Origin: an uncultured Erysipelotrichaceae bacterium
GTDB taxonomy: Bacteria; Bacillota_I; Bacilli_A; RFN20; CAG-826
NCBI GenBank assembly: GCA_900314865.1
Contig: OMWW01000001.1
Span: forward strand, 313,457-377,456
Direction of reading: 5' to 3'
Length of the DNA: 64,000 nt
Shown: positions 1 to 11,007 of the stretch, piece after piece
Numbering within the stretch: the stretch's first letter is position 1
How the letters are laid out: each line of letters starts with the position of its first letter
Notes under the pieces: model-generated
What the model saw: the letters and a program-made list of their open reading frames with translations, nothing else
Databases searched by the model: none
Told to the model about the DNA's origin: nothing
Made by a program: the position numbers and the translations under genes

Positions 1-1489
1 TAGTTAAATCTTTTTTGATCCATCTAGCATTTAAGCAAGCTTCGTTCATACCAACTAAGCCGATAGTGGAGAAGTGGTTATTGAAGGTGCCTAAATATCT
101 CTTGGTGTATGGATATAATCCAGCATCTAAGAGTTTGGTGATGGTGTTTCTTTTAACTTTTAAGCTTCTAGCAGCGATATCCATGATTTTATCGAGTCTA
201 GAATAGAAGTCTTCTTTATCGACTGCTAAATAAGCAATACGTGGCATATTGATGGTGACAACACCAACAGAACCGGTGGATTCACCGCTTCCGAAGAAAC
301 CACCAGATTTCTTACGAAGTTCACGTAAATCAAGTCTCAAACGGCAGCACATACTTCTAACATCACTTGGTTCCATATCGGAATTAATGTAGTTTGAGAA
401 ATATGGAGTACCGTATTTAGCGGTCATTTCAAATAATAATTTATTATTTTCTGTTTCAGACCAGTCAAAAGTTCTGGTAATGGAATAGGTTGGGATTGGA
501 TATTGGAATCCTCTTCCGTTAGCGTCACCTTCAATCATAACTTCGATGAAGGCTTTGTTAACCATTGCCATTTCTTCAACACAGTCTTTGTATTTGAAGT
601 CACATTCTTTACCACCGACGATAGCGTTGAGTTCTGCCATATCATTTGGGACAACCCAGTCTAAAGTGATGTTGGTGAATGGTGCTTGTGTTCCCCATCT
701 AGATGGAGTATTAACTCCATAAATGAATGATTGAATGCATTGTTTAACTTCTTTATAGGTGAGGTGGTCTTTCTTAACAAAAGGAGCTAAGTATGTATCA
801 AAAGATGAGAAAGCTTGAGCGCCAGCCCATTCATTTTGCATAATACCTAAAAAGTTAACCATTTGGTTACATAAGGTAGATAAATGATTAGCTGGAGCAG
901 AAGTAATCTTACCAACAACTCCTCCTAAACCTTCTTGAATTAATTGTTTAAGTGACCAACCAGCGCAGTAGCCAGTTAACATTGATAAGTCATGAATATG
1001 AATATCAGCGTTTTTGTGGGCAGCACCAATTTCTTGGTCATATACTTCGCTTAACCAGTAGTTAGCTGTAACAGCTCCGCTGTTAGAAAGAATAAGTCCA
1101 CCAACAGAATAAGTAACTGTAGAGTTTTCTTTAACTCTCCAGTCATTAATCTTTAAGTAGTTATCAACTGTCTTTTTATAGTCGAGATCAGTAGCTCTTT
1201 GTTCTCTTAAGTTTGCTCTTGCTTTTCTATAGAGCATATATGAACGAGCGACATCAACATATCCTGCTTGAATTAATGTAACTTCAACAGAATCTTGGAC
1301 GTCTTCGATATCGATAACATCGTTACGAATCTTTGCGTTCATTGTGGCCGTTACTCTAAGGGATAACATATTGATAATGTCATCGTTATAGAATTTGTGT
1401 TCGGCCATAAAGGCTTTCTCAATCGCCTTAGAAACCTTTTCTAAGTTGAACTCTTCTAGAGCTCCATCTCTTTTTCTTATGCTTAGCAT
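1..1489 (-). CDS. nrdD: Anaerobic (class III) ribonucleoside-triphosphate reductase, 3' end outside window
   Basis: Reading the minus strand from an ATG at 1489-1487 gives 496 residues with no stop before the window edge. Residues 1-90 look like an ATP-cone (MLSIRKRDG..., binds ATP/dATP for allosteric control). The rest matches the class III reductase barrel: GYCAGWSLKQL near 190, the Cys pair in RSMCCRLRLDLREL and GSVGVVTINMPR. The family makes deoxyribonucleotides from NTPs anaerobically with a glycyl radical. The C-terminal zinc site and radical glycine, and any activase gene nrdG, would lie beyond position 1. A strong GAGGGGG Shine-Dalgarno stands 7 nt before the ATG. Known NrdD proteins are about 700-770 aa, so roughly a third is missing only because of the window boundary. 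Confidence 0.93.
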   Translation of the reverse strand, partial: MLSIRKRDGALEEFNLEKVSKAIEKAFMAEHKFYNDDIINMLSLRVTATMNAKIRNDVIDIEDVQDSVEVTLIQAGYVDVARSYMLYRKARANLREQRATDLDYKKTVDNYLKINDWRVKENSTVTYSVGGLILSNSGAVTANYWLSEVYDQEIGAAHKNADIHIHDLSMLTGYCAGWSLKQLIQEGLGGVVGKITSAPANHLSTLCNQMVNFLGIMQNEWAGAQAFSSFDTYLAPFVKKDHLTYKEVKQCIQSFIYGVNTPSRWGTQAPFTNITLDWVVPNDMAELNAIVGGKECDFKYKDCVEEMAMVNKAFIEVMIEGDANGRGFQYPIPTYSITRTFDWSETENNKLLFEMTAKYGTPYFSNYINSDMEPSDVRSMCCRLRLDLRELRKKSGGFFGSGESTGSVGVVTINMPRIAYLAVDKEDFYSRLDKIMDIAARSLKVKRNTITKLLDAGLYPYTKRYLGTFNNHFSTIGLVGMNEACLNARWIKKDLT

Positions 1490-1682
1490 AAAAAATCCCC
1501 CTCAATGATGTTCTATAAGTTTTAAATGTTTAATTTGACGTTAACTCTCAAAATAGTGAGTGAGTAAATAGTATATAAAGTCAATAATACCTGCAACAAA
1601 AAAATATAAATATTTTGATAAGTTTAGACACTGTCCAAATTATTAATATTTATACTTTTATTTGTATATTGAATATGCTTGT

Positions 1683-1700
1683 AGTATAAAATTTTATACT
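1683..1700. promoter_or_regulatory. Perfect 18-bp AT-rich palindrome between pepT and nrdD
   Basis: AGTATAAAATTTTATACT is its own reverse complement. It lies in the 244-bp gap between the pepT stop and the nrdD start, both on the minus strand. It could be an operator for nrdD or part of a transcript end for pepT. A second small inverted repeat (TTCAAC-TAT-GTTGAA, 1717-1731) lies beside the pepT stop. I looked for the NrdR box pattern in this gap and did not find a convincing one. Confidence 0.3.
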
Positions 1701-1733
1701 TATTTGTTGTATATTTTTCAACTATGTTGAAAC

Positions 1734-2924
1734 TTATTTAACAATATCAATAACTACATCAATCATCTTCTCAAATTCTTGAACATCGAGGAATTCGAAT
1801 CTTCCGTGATGATTGTAACTTCCCGTACCCAAATTTGGCGTCGCTAAACCATTCTTTGAGAAGGTCGCTCCATCAGTTCCACCTCTAATTGCGCCTAAGC
1901 TTGGTTCTAATCCATTTTTCTTAAGAGCGTTCTTGGCACGGCGGACCGCCATTGGTTTACGATCAACATACTTTTTCATGTTGTAGTATTGGTTTTTAAA
2001 TTTGTGGGTTACTTCTGCGGTTGGATGAGCTTCTTTGACCTTCTTAATAGCGTCTTTAACAAGTTGGACTCTTCTTTCCATTCCTTTGTCTTTAAAGTCA
2101 CGAATAATCATTTTCAAAGTAGCAACTTCCGAGTTGCCTTCAATAGTGTTGAGGTGGAAGAATCCTTCTTTATTCTCGCTATCAAATGGAGTCTCATTAG
2201 CTGGTAAAAGATTTACGAACTCTGATGCGAGATTTAAGGCATTCACGAGTTTGCCTTTTCCTTCACCTGGATGAATGGAAACACCTTTAAATGTGATAGT
2301 TGCGCCTATGGCGTTAAAGTTTTCGGCTTCAATTTTATCGATTGAACTTCCGTCTATGGTATATGCATATTTCGCGTGCATCTTCTTGTAATCAAAATGG
2401 TTTGGACCTTCACCAATTTCTTCGTCTACTGTGAAGCAAACACTGATGTTACTATGTTTAACTTTTGGATTATCATGGAAATATTGTAACGCTCCCATAA
2501 TGATAGCTATGCCGGCTTTATCATCAGCACCTAACAAGGTATTACCATCAGTAACCACTAAATCATGGCCAATATGTTCCTTAAGAATTGGAAACTTTTC
2601 AGTATCCATTTCTAAACCATTGGCAAGCTTAATAGTGCCACCTAAATAGTTCTTAATAAGATGAGGCTTAACGTCTTTTCCTGTGACTTCTAAAGCAGTA
2701 TCCATATGAGCATTTAAACCGATGCGGCTTCCTTTGCCTTTAAGATGAGCATAGACATAGCCATATTTGTCCATGTGAGCATCACTTAAACCAAGTTCAA
2801 GTAATTCATTGACTAAAAGCTCACCAAGGACCTTTTGTTTTTCAGTGCTTGGAGTTGTTCCGGTAGTGTCGTCCGATTGAGTGTCAATTTTGACGTAGCG
2901 GATAAATCTTTCTAAGTTGTTCAT
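1734..2924 (-). CDS. pepT: Peptidase T (tripeptide aminopeptidase, M20B)
   Basis: Cytosolic zinc aminopeptidase that removes the N-terminal residue of tripeptides. The M20B pattern is intact: GLNAHMDTA (metal His/Asp, near residue 76), LLGADDKAGIAIIM (bridging Asp), FTVDEEIGEG (catalytic and metal Glu), YTIDGSS and the C-terminal GSYNHHGRFEFL His. About 396 aa, close to the roughly 405-410 of the family. A longer reading from 2945 exists, but the ATG at 2924 has GAGG 8 nt upstream and gives the usual start (MNNLERFIRYVKIDTQS), so I chose it. Same strand as nrdD, 244 bp apart. No clear terminator follows; a 6-bp inverted repeat at 1717-1731 is the only candidate. Confidence 0.93.
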   Translation of the reverse strand: MNNLERFIRYVKIDTQSDDTTGTTPSTEKQKVLGELLVNELLELGLSDAHMDKYGYVYAHLKGKGSRIGLNAHMDTALEVTGKDVKPHLIKNYLGGTIKLANGLEMDTEKFPILKEHIGHDLVVTDGNTLLGADDKAGIAIIMGALQYFHDNPKVKHSNISVCFTVDEEIGEGPNHFDYKKMHAKYAYTIDGSSIDKIEAENFNAIGATITFKGVSIHPGEGKGKLVNALNLASEFVNLLPANETPFDSENKEGFFHLNTIEGNSEVATLKMIIRDFKDKGMERRVQLVKDAIKKVKEAHPTAEVTHKFKNQYYNMKKYVDRKPMAVRRAKNALKKNGLEPSLGAIRGGTDGATFSKNGLATPNLGTGSYNHHGRFEFLDVQEFEKMIDVVIDIVK

Positions 2925-3137
2925 ATGCTGTGCCTCAGGGATCATAATAAAAATGTCATGTTCTGTTTTATCATGAGCATTTCCAAAACTTCATGCAACA
3001 AGTATAACATAGTTGCATTCAAAAATATTAGTCAATATCTCATTAACACCATTAAATATAACCTACTTATGTAAAGTTCTAATTTGTCTATAAAACACTG
3101 TTTTAAGCCTTTTATATACTTAATTTTACAAATAAAG

Positions 3138-3150
3138 TATAATGATTTAG
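3138..3150 (+). promoter_or_regulatory. -10 element placing +1 on the start codon of the 3151 gene
   Basis: TATAAT at 3138-3143 is followed by 7 nt and then the ATG at 3151. Transcription normally starts about 7 nt after the -10 hexamer, so the mRNA should begin at or within a base of the ATG. There is no Shine-Dalgarno and no good -35. The same geometry occurs at 35578 and 38326. Confidence 0.6.
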
Positions 3151-3732
3151 ATGGAAACAGTGAAAATTAAGCATCGTACATTTGAAATTCTTGAGAGATT
3201 ATCTTTAGATAATTTTATCGCTACAAGAAAAGGAAAAGAATATTTTGTACGTCAATTTGATCCTCTTAGTGACGAAGGAAAAGAATTGGCATATTCTCTT
3301 AAAAAACTTGCTAGTAGTGGTGTTAAAATTCCTAAGTTAGTTTTGCTTGATGAAAAGCATGGTTATGCGGTTAGTGAGATCATTGTTGGAGAGAAAATGA
3401 GTGATTATTTGTCTCATTCCGACATGACAGATAATCTCTATGAACAACTTTTCCAAAACGCATATTTTGCTAAGTATTTTCATATCACTTTAGATTATGA
3501 ACCAGAGCACTGGTGTATATATAATAACACCCTTTATTATATGCGTCCTTTATGCATTTTGTTTAAGAAAGAAAAAGACCTTATCGACCGCTATATCAGA
3601 TTGTGGTTCAACACTAAAGAATTGGCGAATTATTTAGCAAATTTGGGCAAAAAATACGATAAATCACGATTAAAAGATGAATATTTGACAAACAAAGAGA
3701 TTGTCCTAACGATATGCAAATACTATAGGTGA
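3151..3732 (+). CDS. Unknown protein, kinase-fold-like, first gene of the queuosine operon
   Basis: 193 aa, probably translated from a leaderless mRNA. I do not recognise a named family with certainty. The layout (short strands with alternating charged and hydrophobic residues; RKGKEYFVRQFDP; VSEIIVGEKMSDYL; later HWCIYNNTLYYMRPL and DLIDRYIRLWF) resembles the N-lobe and hinge of small-molecule or Ser/Thr kinase-like folds, but there is no clear HRD or DFG motif and no Gly-rich loop. No signal peptide or membrane segment. It is followed after 3 nt by the PRPP synthetase and then tgt-queA-queH, so it belongs to a five-gene operon; a role linked to nucleotide or tRNA metabolism is inference only. 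Confidence 0.75.
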   Translation: METVKIKHRTFEILERLSLDNFIATRKGKEYFVRQFDPLSDEGKELAYSLKKLASSGVKIPKLVLLDEKHGYAVSEIIVGEKMSDYLSHSDMTDNLYEQLFQNAYFAKYFHITLDYEPEHWCIYNNTLYYMRPLCILFKKEKDLIDRYIRLWFNTKELANYLANLGKKYDKSRLKDEYLTNKEIVLTICKYYR

Positions 3733-3735
3733 GTT

Positions 3736-5764
<2,029 letters not shown>

Positions 5765-5765
<1 letters not shown>

Positions 5766-6796
5766 TGGATATTAATCTATTTGATTTTTATCTTCCTGAA
5801 GAGCTTATTGCTCAAAAACCAAGTGACAAAAGAGATCATTCTCATCTTTTAGTTATCGATAAAGAAAACCGCACATATGAAGATAAGATGTTTTATGACA
5901 TTATTGATTATCTTCGTCCAGGTGATGTTTTAGTTAGAAATAACACGAAAGTTATTCCTGCACGTTTAATTGGAGTTAAAGAAGTAACTGGAGCACACTG
6001 TGAAACACTTCTTTTAAAACAAGTTGCAGACGATACTTGGGAATGTTTAACTAAACCCGCTAAATCACTTAAAGTAGGGGCAAGAATCAATTATGGTGAA
6101 GGCAAACTTATTGGTGAAGTTGTCAAAATCAAAGAAGAAGGACTTCGTGATATTAAGTTTTACTATCAAGGAATCTTCTTAGAAGTCCTTGATTCTTTAG
6201 GAAAGATGCCTTTACCACCTTATATCAAACAACAATTATGTGGAAATGATCGTTATCAGACGGTCTACGCAAAATATAGTGGTTCAGCTGCTGCTCCAAC
6301 TGCGGGTTTTCATTTCACTGAAGAACTCTTTGAAAGAATAAAAGCCAAAGGAATTGAAGTAGTGGACGTTACACTACATATTGGTTTAGGTACATTTAGA
6401 CCAGTTAAGGTAGAAGATACTGATAATCACGTTATGCATTCTGAAGAATATGAGATAACAAAAGGGGCTGCAGATGCTTTGAATAAGGCTAAAATAGAAG
6501 GAAGAAGAATAATTGCTATTGGAACAACTTCTGTAAGAACTTTAGAAAGCAATATTAATGAGTTTGGTAAGTTCACTCCAATCAAAAAAAGCACTAACAT
6601 TTTTATCACCCCTGGTTATACCTTTAAAGCCATTGATTGTTTAATTACAAACTTCCACCTTCCTAAGAGCACACTCATCATGTTGGTGAGTGCTTTCTTG
6701 GGTAGAGAATTTACTTTAGAAGTGTATCAACACGCAGTAGAAAAAGAATATCATTTCTTCTCGTTTGGAGATTCAATGTTCATCCATGGAAAATAG
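5765..6796 (+). CDS. queA: S-adenosylmethionine:tRNA ribosyltransferase-isomerase
   Basis: Transfers and isomerises the ribose of SAM onto preQ1-tRNA to give epoxyqueuosine. Typical start (FDFYLPEELIAQKPSDKRDHSHLLV), VRNNTKVIPARLIG, LPPYIKQ, then YQTVYAKYSGSAAAPTAGFHFT, HIGLGTFRPV and the C-terminal LITNFHLPKSTLIMLVSAFLG. 343 aa, full length. It shares one base with the end of tgt, and its last codons overlap the start of queH. Confidence 0.97.
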
Positions 6797-7421
6797 GAAA
6801 AATTATAACAATTTGCTCAAAAAAGAACTGCAAAACATTGAAATTTCTGGTAAAAAACCAAAACTTCTTCTTCATGCTTGTTGCGGTCCCTGCTTCACAA
6901 TTCCTCATGAAATATTGAAGGATTTTTTTGATATCACAATCCTTTATAACAACTCTAACATTTACCCAAAAACAGAACATGATCGTCGACTCAACGAACT
7001 CAAAAAATATTTGTCTGATTTAGGAGCAAAAATCGAGGTTATTGAGACCAAATACGATAACGAAAATTACAATTTGGAACTTGAACCAAGAGCGAGTGAC
7101 AAAGAAGGACACGAGAGATGTCGAATTTGCTTTAAGAAGCGTCTAAAAGAAGGCTTTGAATATGCTTCTAAACATGGTTTTGATTACTTTGGAACAGTGA
7201 TGACAATAAGCCGCTATAAGAACGCTCAAGACATTAACAAAATAGGTGAAAACTTGCAAATAGATTATCCTACAGTTAAGTGGCTGTACGCTGATTTCAA
7301 GAAGGATAATGGATATGAAAAATCTTTAATTGTGATCAAAGAACATGAGATGTATTTCCAAGAGTATTGTGGCTGTAAATACAGTTATAATGCCTATTTA
7401 GAAAAGCAAGCCAAAAAGTGA
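6786..7421 (+). CDS. queH: Epoxyqueuosine reductase QueH
   Basis: Reduces epoxyqueuosine in tRNA to queuosine; the non-orthologous alternative to cobalamin-dependent QueG. The family cysteines are visible: HACCGPC (near residue 25), CRICF, and the C-terminal EYCGCKYSY. About 211 aa. An earlier TTG in frame (6765) has no Shine-Dalgarno; the ATG at 6786 gives the expected N-terminus (MENRKNYNNLLKKEL). The start lies inside the end of queA, completing a tgt-queA-queH set; no preQ1 synthesis gene is seen, so preQ1 may be salvaged (inference). The TGA stop lies inside an inverted repeat (7413-7433) and a terminator follows. Confidence 0.93.
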   Translation: MENRKNYNNLLKKELQNIEISGKKPKLLLHACCGPCFTIPHEILKDFFDITILYNNSNIYPKTEHDRRLNELKKYLSDLGAKIEVIETKYDNENYNLELEPRASDKEGHERCRICFKKRLKEGFEYASKHGFDYFGTVMTISRYKNAQDINKIGENLQIDYPTVKWLYADFKKDNGYEKSLIVIKEHEMYFQEYCGCKYSYNAYLEKQAKK

Positions 7422-7450
7422 TTTTCACTTTTTGAATTTCATAATTAATT

Positions 7451-7477
7451 GAGGCAAGAAATTAGCCTCTTTTTTTG
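7451..7477 (+). terminator. Rho-independent terminator of the queuosine operon
   Basis: Stem GAGGC/GCCTC around a 9-nt loop, followed by seven T. A second inverted repeat (AAAAAGTGA-TTT-TCACTTTTT, 7413-7433) spans the queH stop and may add to termination. Downstream, 7478-7600 is AT-rich and holds no gene I can support. Confidence 0.8.
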
Positions 7478-7603
7478 ACCTCAAAAAGTGAAAAATGAGG
7501 CCTCTAAAAACCAAAAAATGTCAAAATCATGAAAAAATTTACAACTTTTTTGGTCATAAAATTGAGCCATAAAACTATCTATAAAAAAATATTAAATTAA
7601 TTA

Positions 7604-7633
7604 TTGACACATACACACGTATAAGAGTAGTAT
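7604..7633 (+). promoter_or_regulatory. Promoter of the S10 ribosomal protein operon
   Basis: Perfect -35 TTGACA (7604-7609), 18-bp spacer and TAGTAT (7628-7633). Predicted start near 7640, leaving an untranslated leader of about 125 nt before rpsJ. This is the best -35 box in the window, fitting the highest-demand operon. Confidence 0.7.
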
Positions 7634-7639
7634 TTGAAC

Positions 7640-7764
7640 GTTGACTGCTCGCGTTGACGTGCGAGGTTGCGGACACACCCACAGGCGTTGTCATGAAGGT
7701 ATGTTCGGTAATTCGCATTGAGAGAGTTGAAGTCAAAGCCTGAAGTGATATAGGAGGAAATTTC
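7640..7764 (+). promoter_or_regulatory. Structured 5' leader of rpsJ
   Basis: Relatively G/C-rich leader in an AT-rich gap. Visible pairings: CTCGC (from about 7648) with GCGAG, and GACA in GGACACACCC with the later TGTC. It ends in AGGAGG before rpsJ. S10-operon leaders often carry autoregulatory structures (well shown for L4 in gammaproteobacteria); whether this belongs to a described family I cannot say. It encodes no convincing peptide. Confidence 0.45.
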
Positions 7765-8076
7765 ATGGCAAAAACTACTAAGATTAGAGTTCGTCTCAAA
7801 GCTTACGATCATGTTAGCTTAGATCAAAGTTGTGAGAGAATCGTCCAAGTGGCGAAGAACTCTGGGGCTACTGTTGTGGGCCCAATTCCACTACCAACAG
7901 AAAAACAAGTATTCACGATTTTAAGAGCGGTTCACAAGTACAAAGATTCTCGTGAACAATTCGAAATCAGAACACACAAACGTATTATCGATATTAGTAA
8001 TCCAAAGAAGGAAACACTCGATGCTCTCAAGAACCTCGATCTTCCATCAGGAGTTGATATCGAAATCAAACTTTAA
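7765..8076 (+). CDS. rpsJ: 30S ribosomal protein S10
   Basis: 103 aa, full length. [22 protein letters not shown] and the loop [30 protein letters not shown]... are diagnostic. Binds 16S rRNA in the 30S head and, as NusE, joins antitermination complexes. AGGAGG 7 nt before the ATG. First gene of a 28-gene block read in one direction to rplQ. Confidence 0.98.
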   Translation: MAKTTKIRVRLKAYDHVSLDQSCERIVQVAKNSGATVVGPIPLPTEKQVFTILRAVHKYKDSREQFEIRTHKRIIDISNPKKETLDALKNLDLPSGVDIEIKL

Positions 8077-8090
8077 GGAGGTAAGACACA

Positions 8091-8807
8091 ATGAAAGCAA
8101 TTTTAGGTCGTAAAATGGGCATGACTTCTGTCTTCGCTGAAGATGGTACCTTATACCCAGTAACAGTTGTCGAAGTCTTACCAAACGTCATTACCCAAGT
8201 TAAGACCCTTGAAAAAGATGGTTATGTTGCGGTTCAAGTTGGCTACGAAGAAAAGAAAGAATCTCGTGCTAATAAAGCCGAAAAAGGTATCGCCAAGAAA
8301 GCAAACACTGTTCCACACTATGTTTCCAAAGAATTACGTGGTGATGAAATGGGAAGTTATCAATTAGGTGATTCCCTCAAAGCTGATTTATTCAAAGATG
8401 GTGACATCGTTGACGTAATCGGTACCAGCAAAGGTCATGGTTATTCCGGCACCATTAAAAGATGGCATATGACCATCGGTCCAAAAGGTCATGGTTCAGG
8501 ATACCACAGAGGACAAGGTTCCTTCGCTAACAACGGTCGTTACAACCACGGTGTTATGCCAGGAAAGCACATGTCCGGACATCACGGTAACAAATCTGCA
8601 ACAATCCTCAACTGTTTAGTTGTCAAAGTTGATGCAGAAAAAGGCTACATCTTAGTTAAAGGCGGTTTACCAGGATGCAAGAAGAGCATCGTTACAATCC
8701 GTTCCGCGATTAAGACAGTCAAAAACAAAGAAGCTGTTAAATCTTTAATTAATAGAGCATCTGCTCCAGTTAAAGAAGAAGCACCAGCCGAAGCAAAGGC
8801 TGAATAA
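8091..8807 (+). CDS. rplC: 50S ribosomal protein L3 with acidic/Ala C-terminal tail
   Basis: Residues 1-222 are a normal L3 (MKAILGRKMGMTSVF start; SKGHGYSGTIKRW and the GSGYHRGQGSF loop reaching toward the peptidyl-transferase centre). The last 15 or so residues (APVKEEAPAEAKAE) form a Lys/Glu/Ala/Pro tail absent from typical L3 (about 207-220 aa). Tails of the same style occur on L22, L5, S5 and S17 of this operon. Shine-Dalgarno AGGAGG, 14 nt after rpsJ. Confidence 0.98.
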   Translation: MKAILGRKMGMTSVFAEDGTLYPVTVVEVLPNVITQVKTLEKDGYVAVQVGYEEKKESRANKAEKGIAKKANTVPHYVSKELRGDEMGSYQLGDSLKADLFKDGDIVDVIGTSKGHGYSGTIKRWHMTIGPKGHGSGYHRGQGSFANNGRYNHGVMPGKHMSGHHGNKSATILNCLVVKVDAEKGYILVKGGLPGCKKSIVTIRSAIKTVKNKEAVKSLINRASAPVKEEAPAEAKAE

Positions 8808-8829
8808 GGACGAAAGGAGATAGAAAATC

Positions 8830-9468
8830 ATGGCAGAAAAGAAATCCGTCAGCGTTAAAGTTGTTAACATGGCTGGCGAAGAAGTCAAAAAGATTAATCT
8901 TGCCGGTTCTGTCTTCGCCATTGAACCTCATGAACAAGCGATGTTCAATGCAGTCCAAGTAGAACAAGCAAATTCACGTCAAGCTACTGCAAAAACAAAA
9001 GTTAGACATGAAGTCTCTGGTGGTGGTAAGAAACCATGGAGACAAAAGGGCACAGGTAGAGCGCGTGCAGGTAGCTCTAGAAGCCCAGTGTGGGTCGGTG
9101 GTGGAACCGTCTTTGGACCAGTTGGTAACCAAAACTTCACCATTTCCCAAAACCGTAAGGAACATCAATTAGCTTTAAGAAGTGCATTATCTCTTAAGAC
9201 TCCAAAAGACTTAGTGGTCGTTGATGAAATCAAGTTTGCTGAAAAGAAAACTAAAGAATTCGTCAAAATGTTACAAGCCCTTAAGTCTGAAGTAAAAACT
9301 CTCGTAGTGGTTACTGAAATTGATGAAAACTTATTCGCATCTGTGCGTAACGTTAATTACGCCAAAGTGGTGACAACCGATAACGTCTCCGTTTATGACT
9401 TATTAAACGCTGACAAATTAGTTATCAGTGAAGCCGCAGTTAAAGTAGTTGAGGAGGCTTTGAAGTAA
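8830..9468 (+). CDS. rplD: 50S ribosomal protein L4
   Basis: 212 aa, with the long exit-tunnel loop KVRHEVSGGGKKPWRQKGTG followed by RARAGSSRSPVWVGGG. In some bacteria L4 also represses its own operon. Preceded by AAAGGAG; stop lies 1 nt before the rplW start, so the two are likely coupled. Length and sequence are ordinary. Confidence 0.98.
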   Translation: MAEKKSVSVKVVNMAGEEVKKINLAGSVFAIEPHEQAMFNAVQVEQANSRQATAKTKVRHEVSGGGKKPWRQKGTGRARAGSSRSPVWVGGGTVFGPVGNQNFTISQNRKEHQLALRSALSLKTPKDLVVVDEIKFAEKKTKEFVKMLQALKSEVKTLVVVTEIDENLFASVRNVNYAKVVTTDNVSVYDLLNADKLVISEAAVKVVEEALK

Positions 9469-9469
9469 T

Positions 9470-9814
9470 ATGGCAGCCAAAAAGAAAACTGAAGCTCCAG
9501 CAAAAAGAGGCTTCCCAAAAGCAACACAAAGAGACTTTGAAGTCATCTTAAAGCCAGTTATCACTGAAAAGAGCATGGCTAAGATGCAAAATGAAAACAA
9601 AGTCACAGTGAGAGTTGCTGATGACACAAACAAGACTGAAGTCAAACTTGCATTTGAAAGAATCTTCCAAGTGAAAGTTGAAGACGTCAGAATCGTCAAT
9701 GTTCATCCAAAAGCAACAACCAGAGGAACCCGTTATCACGGACACATCCAAGGTTATAAGAAAGCGGTTGTTACCGTCGCTCAAGGCGAAGCAATCGACT
9801 TATTCAGAGAATAA
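9470..9814 (+). CDS. rplW: 50S ribosomal protein L23 with short basic N-terminal extension
   Basis: 114 aa; the core starts near residue 22 (DFEVILKPVITEKSM) and ends VVTVAQGEAIDLF. L23 lines the tunnel exit and docks trigger factor and SRP. The first 20 residues (MAAKKKTEAPAKRGFPKATQ) are an Ala/Lys extension compared with the usual ~95 aa. The Shine-Dalgarno (GAGGAGG) lies inside the end of rplD. Confidence 0.97.
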   Translation: MAAKKKTEAPAKRGFPKATQRDFEVILKPVITEKSMAKMQNENKVTVRVADDTNKTEVKLAFERIFQVKVEDVRIVNVHPKATTRGTRYHGHIQGYKKAVVTVAQGEAIDLFRE

Positions 9815-9851
9815 TCAAGTTCGTATTCTCAAATTATAGGAGGAAAAAGTA

Positions 9852-10685
9852 ATGTCAATTAGAACTTATAAGCCAACATCTCCTTCGAGACGTGGCATGA
9901 CAAACTCGACATTCGAAGAAATTACAACTAGCACTCCTGAAAAAAGTTTATTAGTCTCTTTACCAAAAACTGGTGGTAGAAATAACCAAGGTGTTATTAC
10001 CTGCCGTCACATTGGTGGAGGTCACAAACGTAAATACCGTTTAATTGACTTCAAACGTAATAAGGACGATATCCCTGCTATTGTAAAAACTGTTGAGTAT
10101 GATCCAAACCGTAACGCAAACATTTGTTTAGTCGCTTACGCTGATGGTGAAAAGAGATACATTCTCGCACCAAAAGATATCAAAGTGGGATATAAAGTCT
10201 ATTCAGGCGTCGCCTGCGATATTAAAGTAGGAAACGCTATGTGCTTAAAGAGCATTCCAGAAGGTACATTCGTTCATAACGTGGAATTAGTTCCAGGTAA
10301 AGGTGGACAAATGTGTAGAGCCGCTGGTACTGCTGCTCAAGTCCTTGGTAGCGAAGGTAAATATGTTATGCTTCGTCTTGCCAGTGGCGAAATGAGAAAA
10401 GTTCTCGCTGAATGCCGCGCGACCATTGGTTTCGTCGGTAACGAAGATTGGAACTTAATCAACTTAGGTAAAGCCGGTAAAACCAGATGGTACGGCACAA
10501 GACCTACAGTTCGTGGTTCTGTTATGAACCCAAATGACCACCCACATGGTGGTGGTGAAGGTAAATGTCCAGTTGGACGTGATGCACCAAGAACACCTTG
10601 GGGTAAACGTGCAATGGGTGTTAAGACCAGAAACAACAAGAAAAAGTCTACCAAATTAATCATCCGTAGACGCAATGGTAAATAG
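9852..10685 (+). CDS. rplB: 50S ribosomal protein L2
   Basis: 277 aa, standard length. [17 protein letters not shown] start, [20 protein letters not shown], and C-terminal [18 protein letters not shown] with the conserved peptidyl-transferase-side His. Required for 23S folding and subunit joining. AGGAGG upstream after a 37-nt gap. Confidence 0.98.
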   Translation: MSIRTYKPTSPSRRGMTNSTFEEITTSTPEKSLLVSLPKTGGRNNQGVITCRHIGGGHKRKYRLIDFKRNKDDIPAIVKTVEYDPNRNANICLVAYADGEKRYILAPKDIKVGYKVYSGVACDIKVGNAMCLKSIPEGTFVHNVELVPGKGGQMCRAAGTAAQVLGSEGKYVMLRLASGEMRKVLAECRATIGFVGNEDWNLINLGKAGKTRWYGTRPTVRGSVMNPNDHPHGGGEGKCPVGRDAPRTPWGKRAMGVKTRNNKKKSTKLIIRRRNGK

Positions 10686-10697
10686 GAGGAAAGGAAA

Positions 10698-10991
10698 ATG
10701 GCAAGAAGTTTGAAAAAAGGCGCATTCGTTGATGGCCACTTAATGAAAAAAGTCGAAGCTTTAAATGCATCTGGCAAAAAAGAAGTCATCAAAACATGGT
10801 CACGCCGCTCAACAATTTATCCATCTTTCGTCGGACACACCTTTGCGGTTTATAACGGAAGAGAACACATCTCTGTCTACGTTACAGATGATATGGTTGG
10901 ACATAAACTCGGTGAATTCTCTCCAACCAGAAAATACACCGGACATACCGGCCACACTGCTGAAGACAAAGCAGCTGCGGCAGGCAAATAA
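10698..10991 (+). CDS. rpsS: 30S ribosomal protein S19
   Basis: 97 aa; [41 protein letters not shown] and [12 protein letters not shown] are diagnostic. Binds the 30S head with S13. A few extra residues at the C-terminus ([10 protein letters not shown]) continue the Ala/Lys-tail habit of this operon. AGGAGG upstream. Confidence 0.97.
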   Translation: MARSLKKGAFVDGHLMKKVEALNASGKKEVIKTWSRRSTIYPSFVGHTFAVYNGREHISVYVTDDMVGHKLGEFSPTRKYTGHTGHTAEDKAAAAGK

Positions 10992-11007
10992 TTAGGAGGT
11001 AAGCACG

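Noticed and set aside
1490-1733. NrdR box upstream of nrdD
   Set aside because: AT-rich palindromes are present, but none matches the NrdR consensus well enough to claim.
10337-10792. Minus-strand open frame of 151 codons across rplB/rpsS
   Set aside because: It is antisense to two strongly conserved ribosomal genes, has no Shine-Dalgarno and no recognisable protein features.
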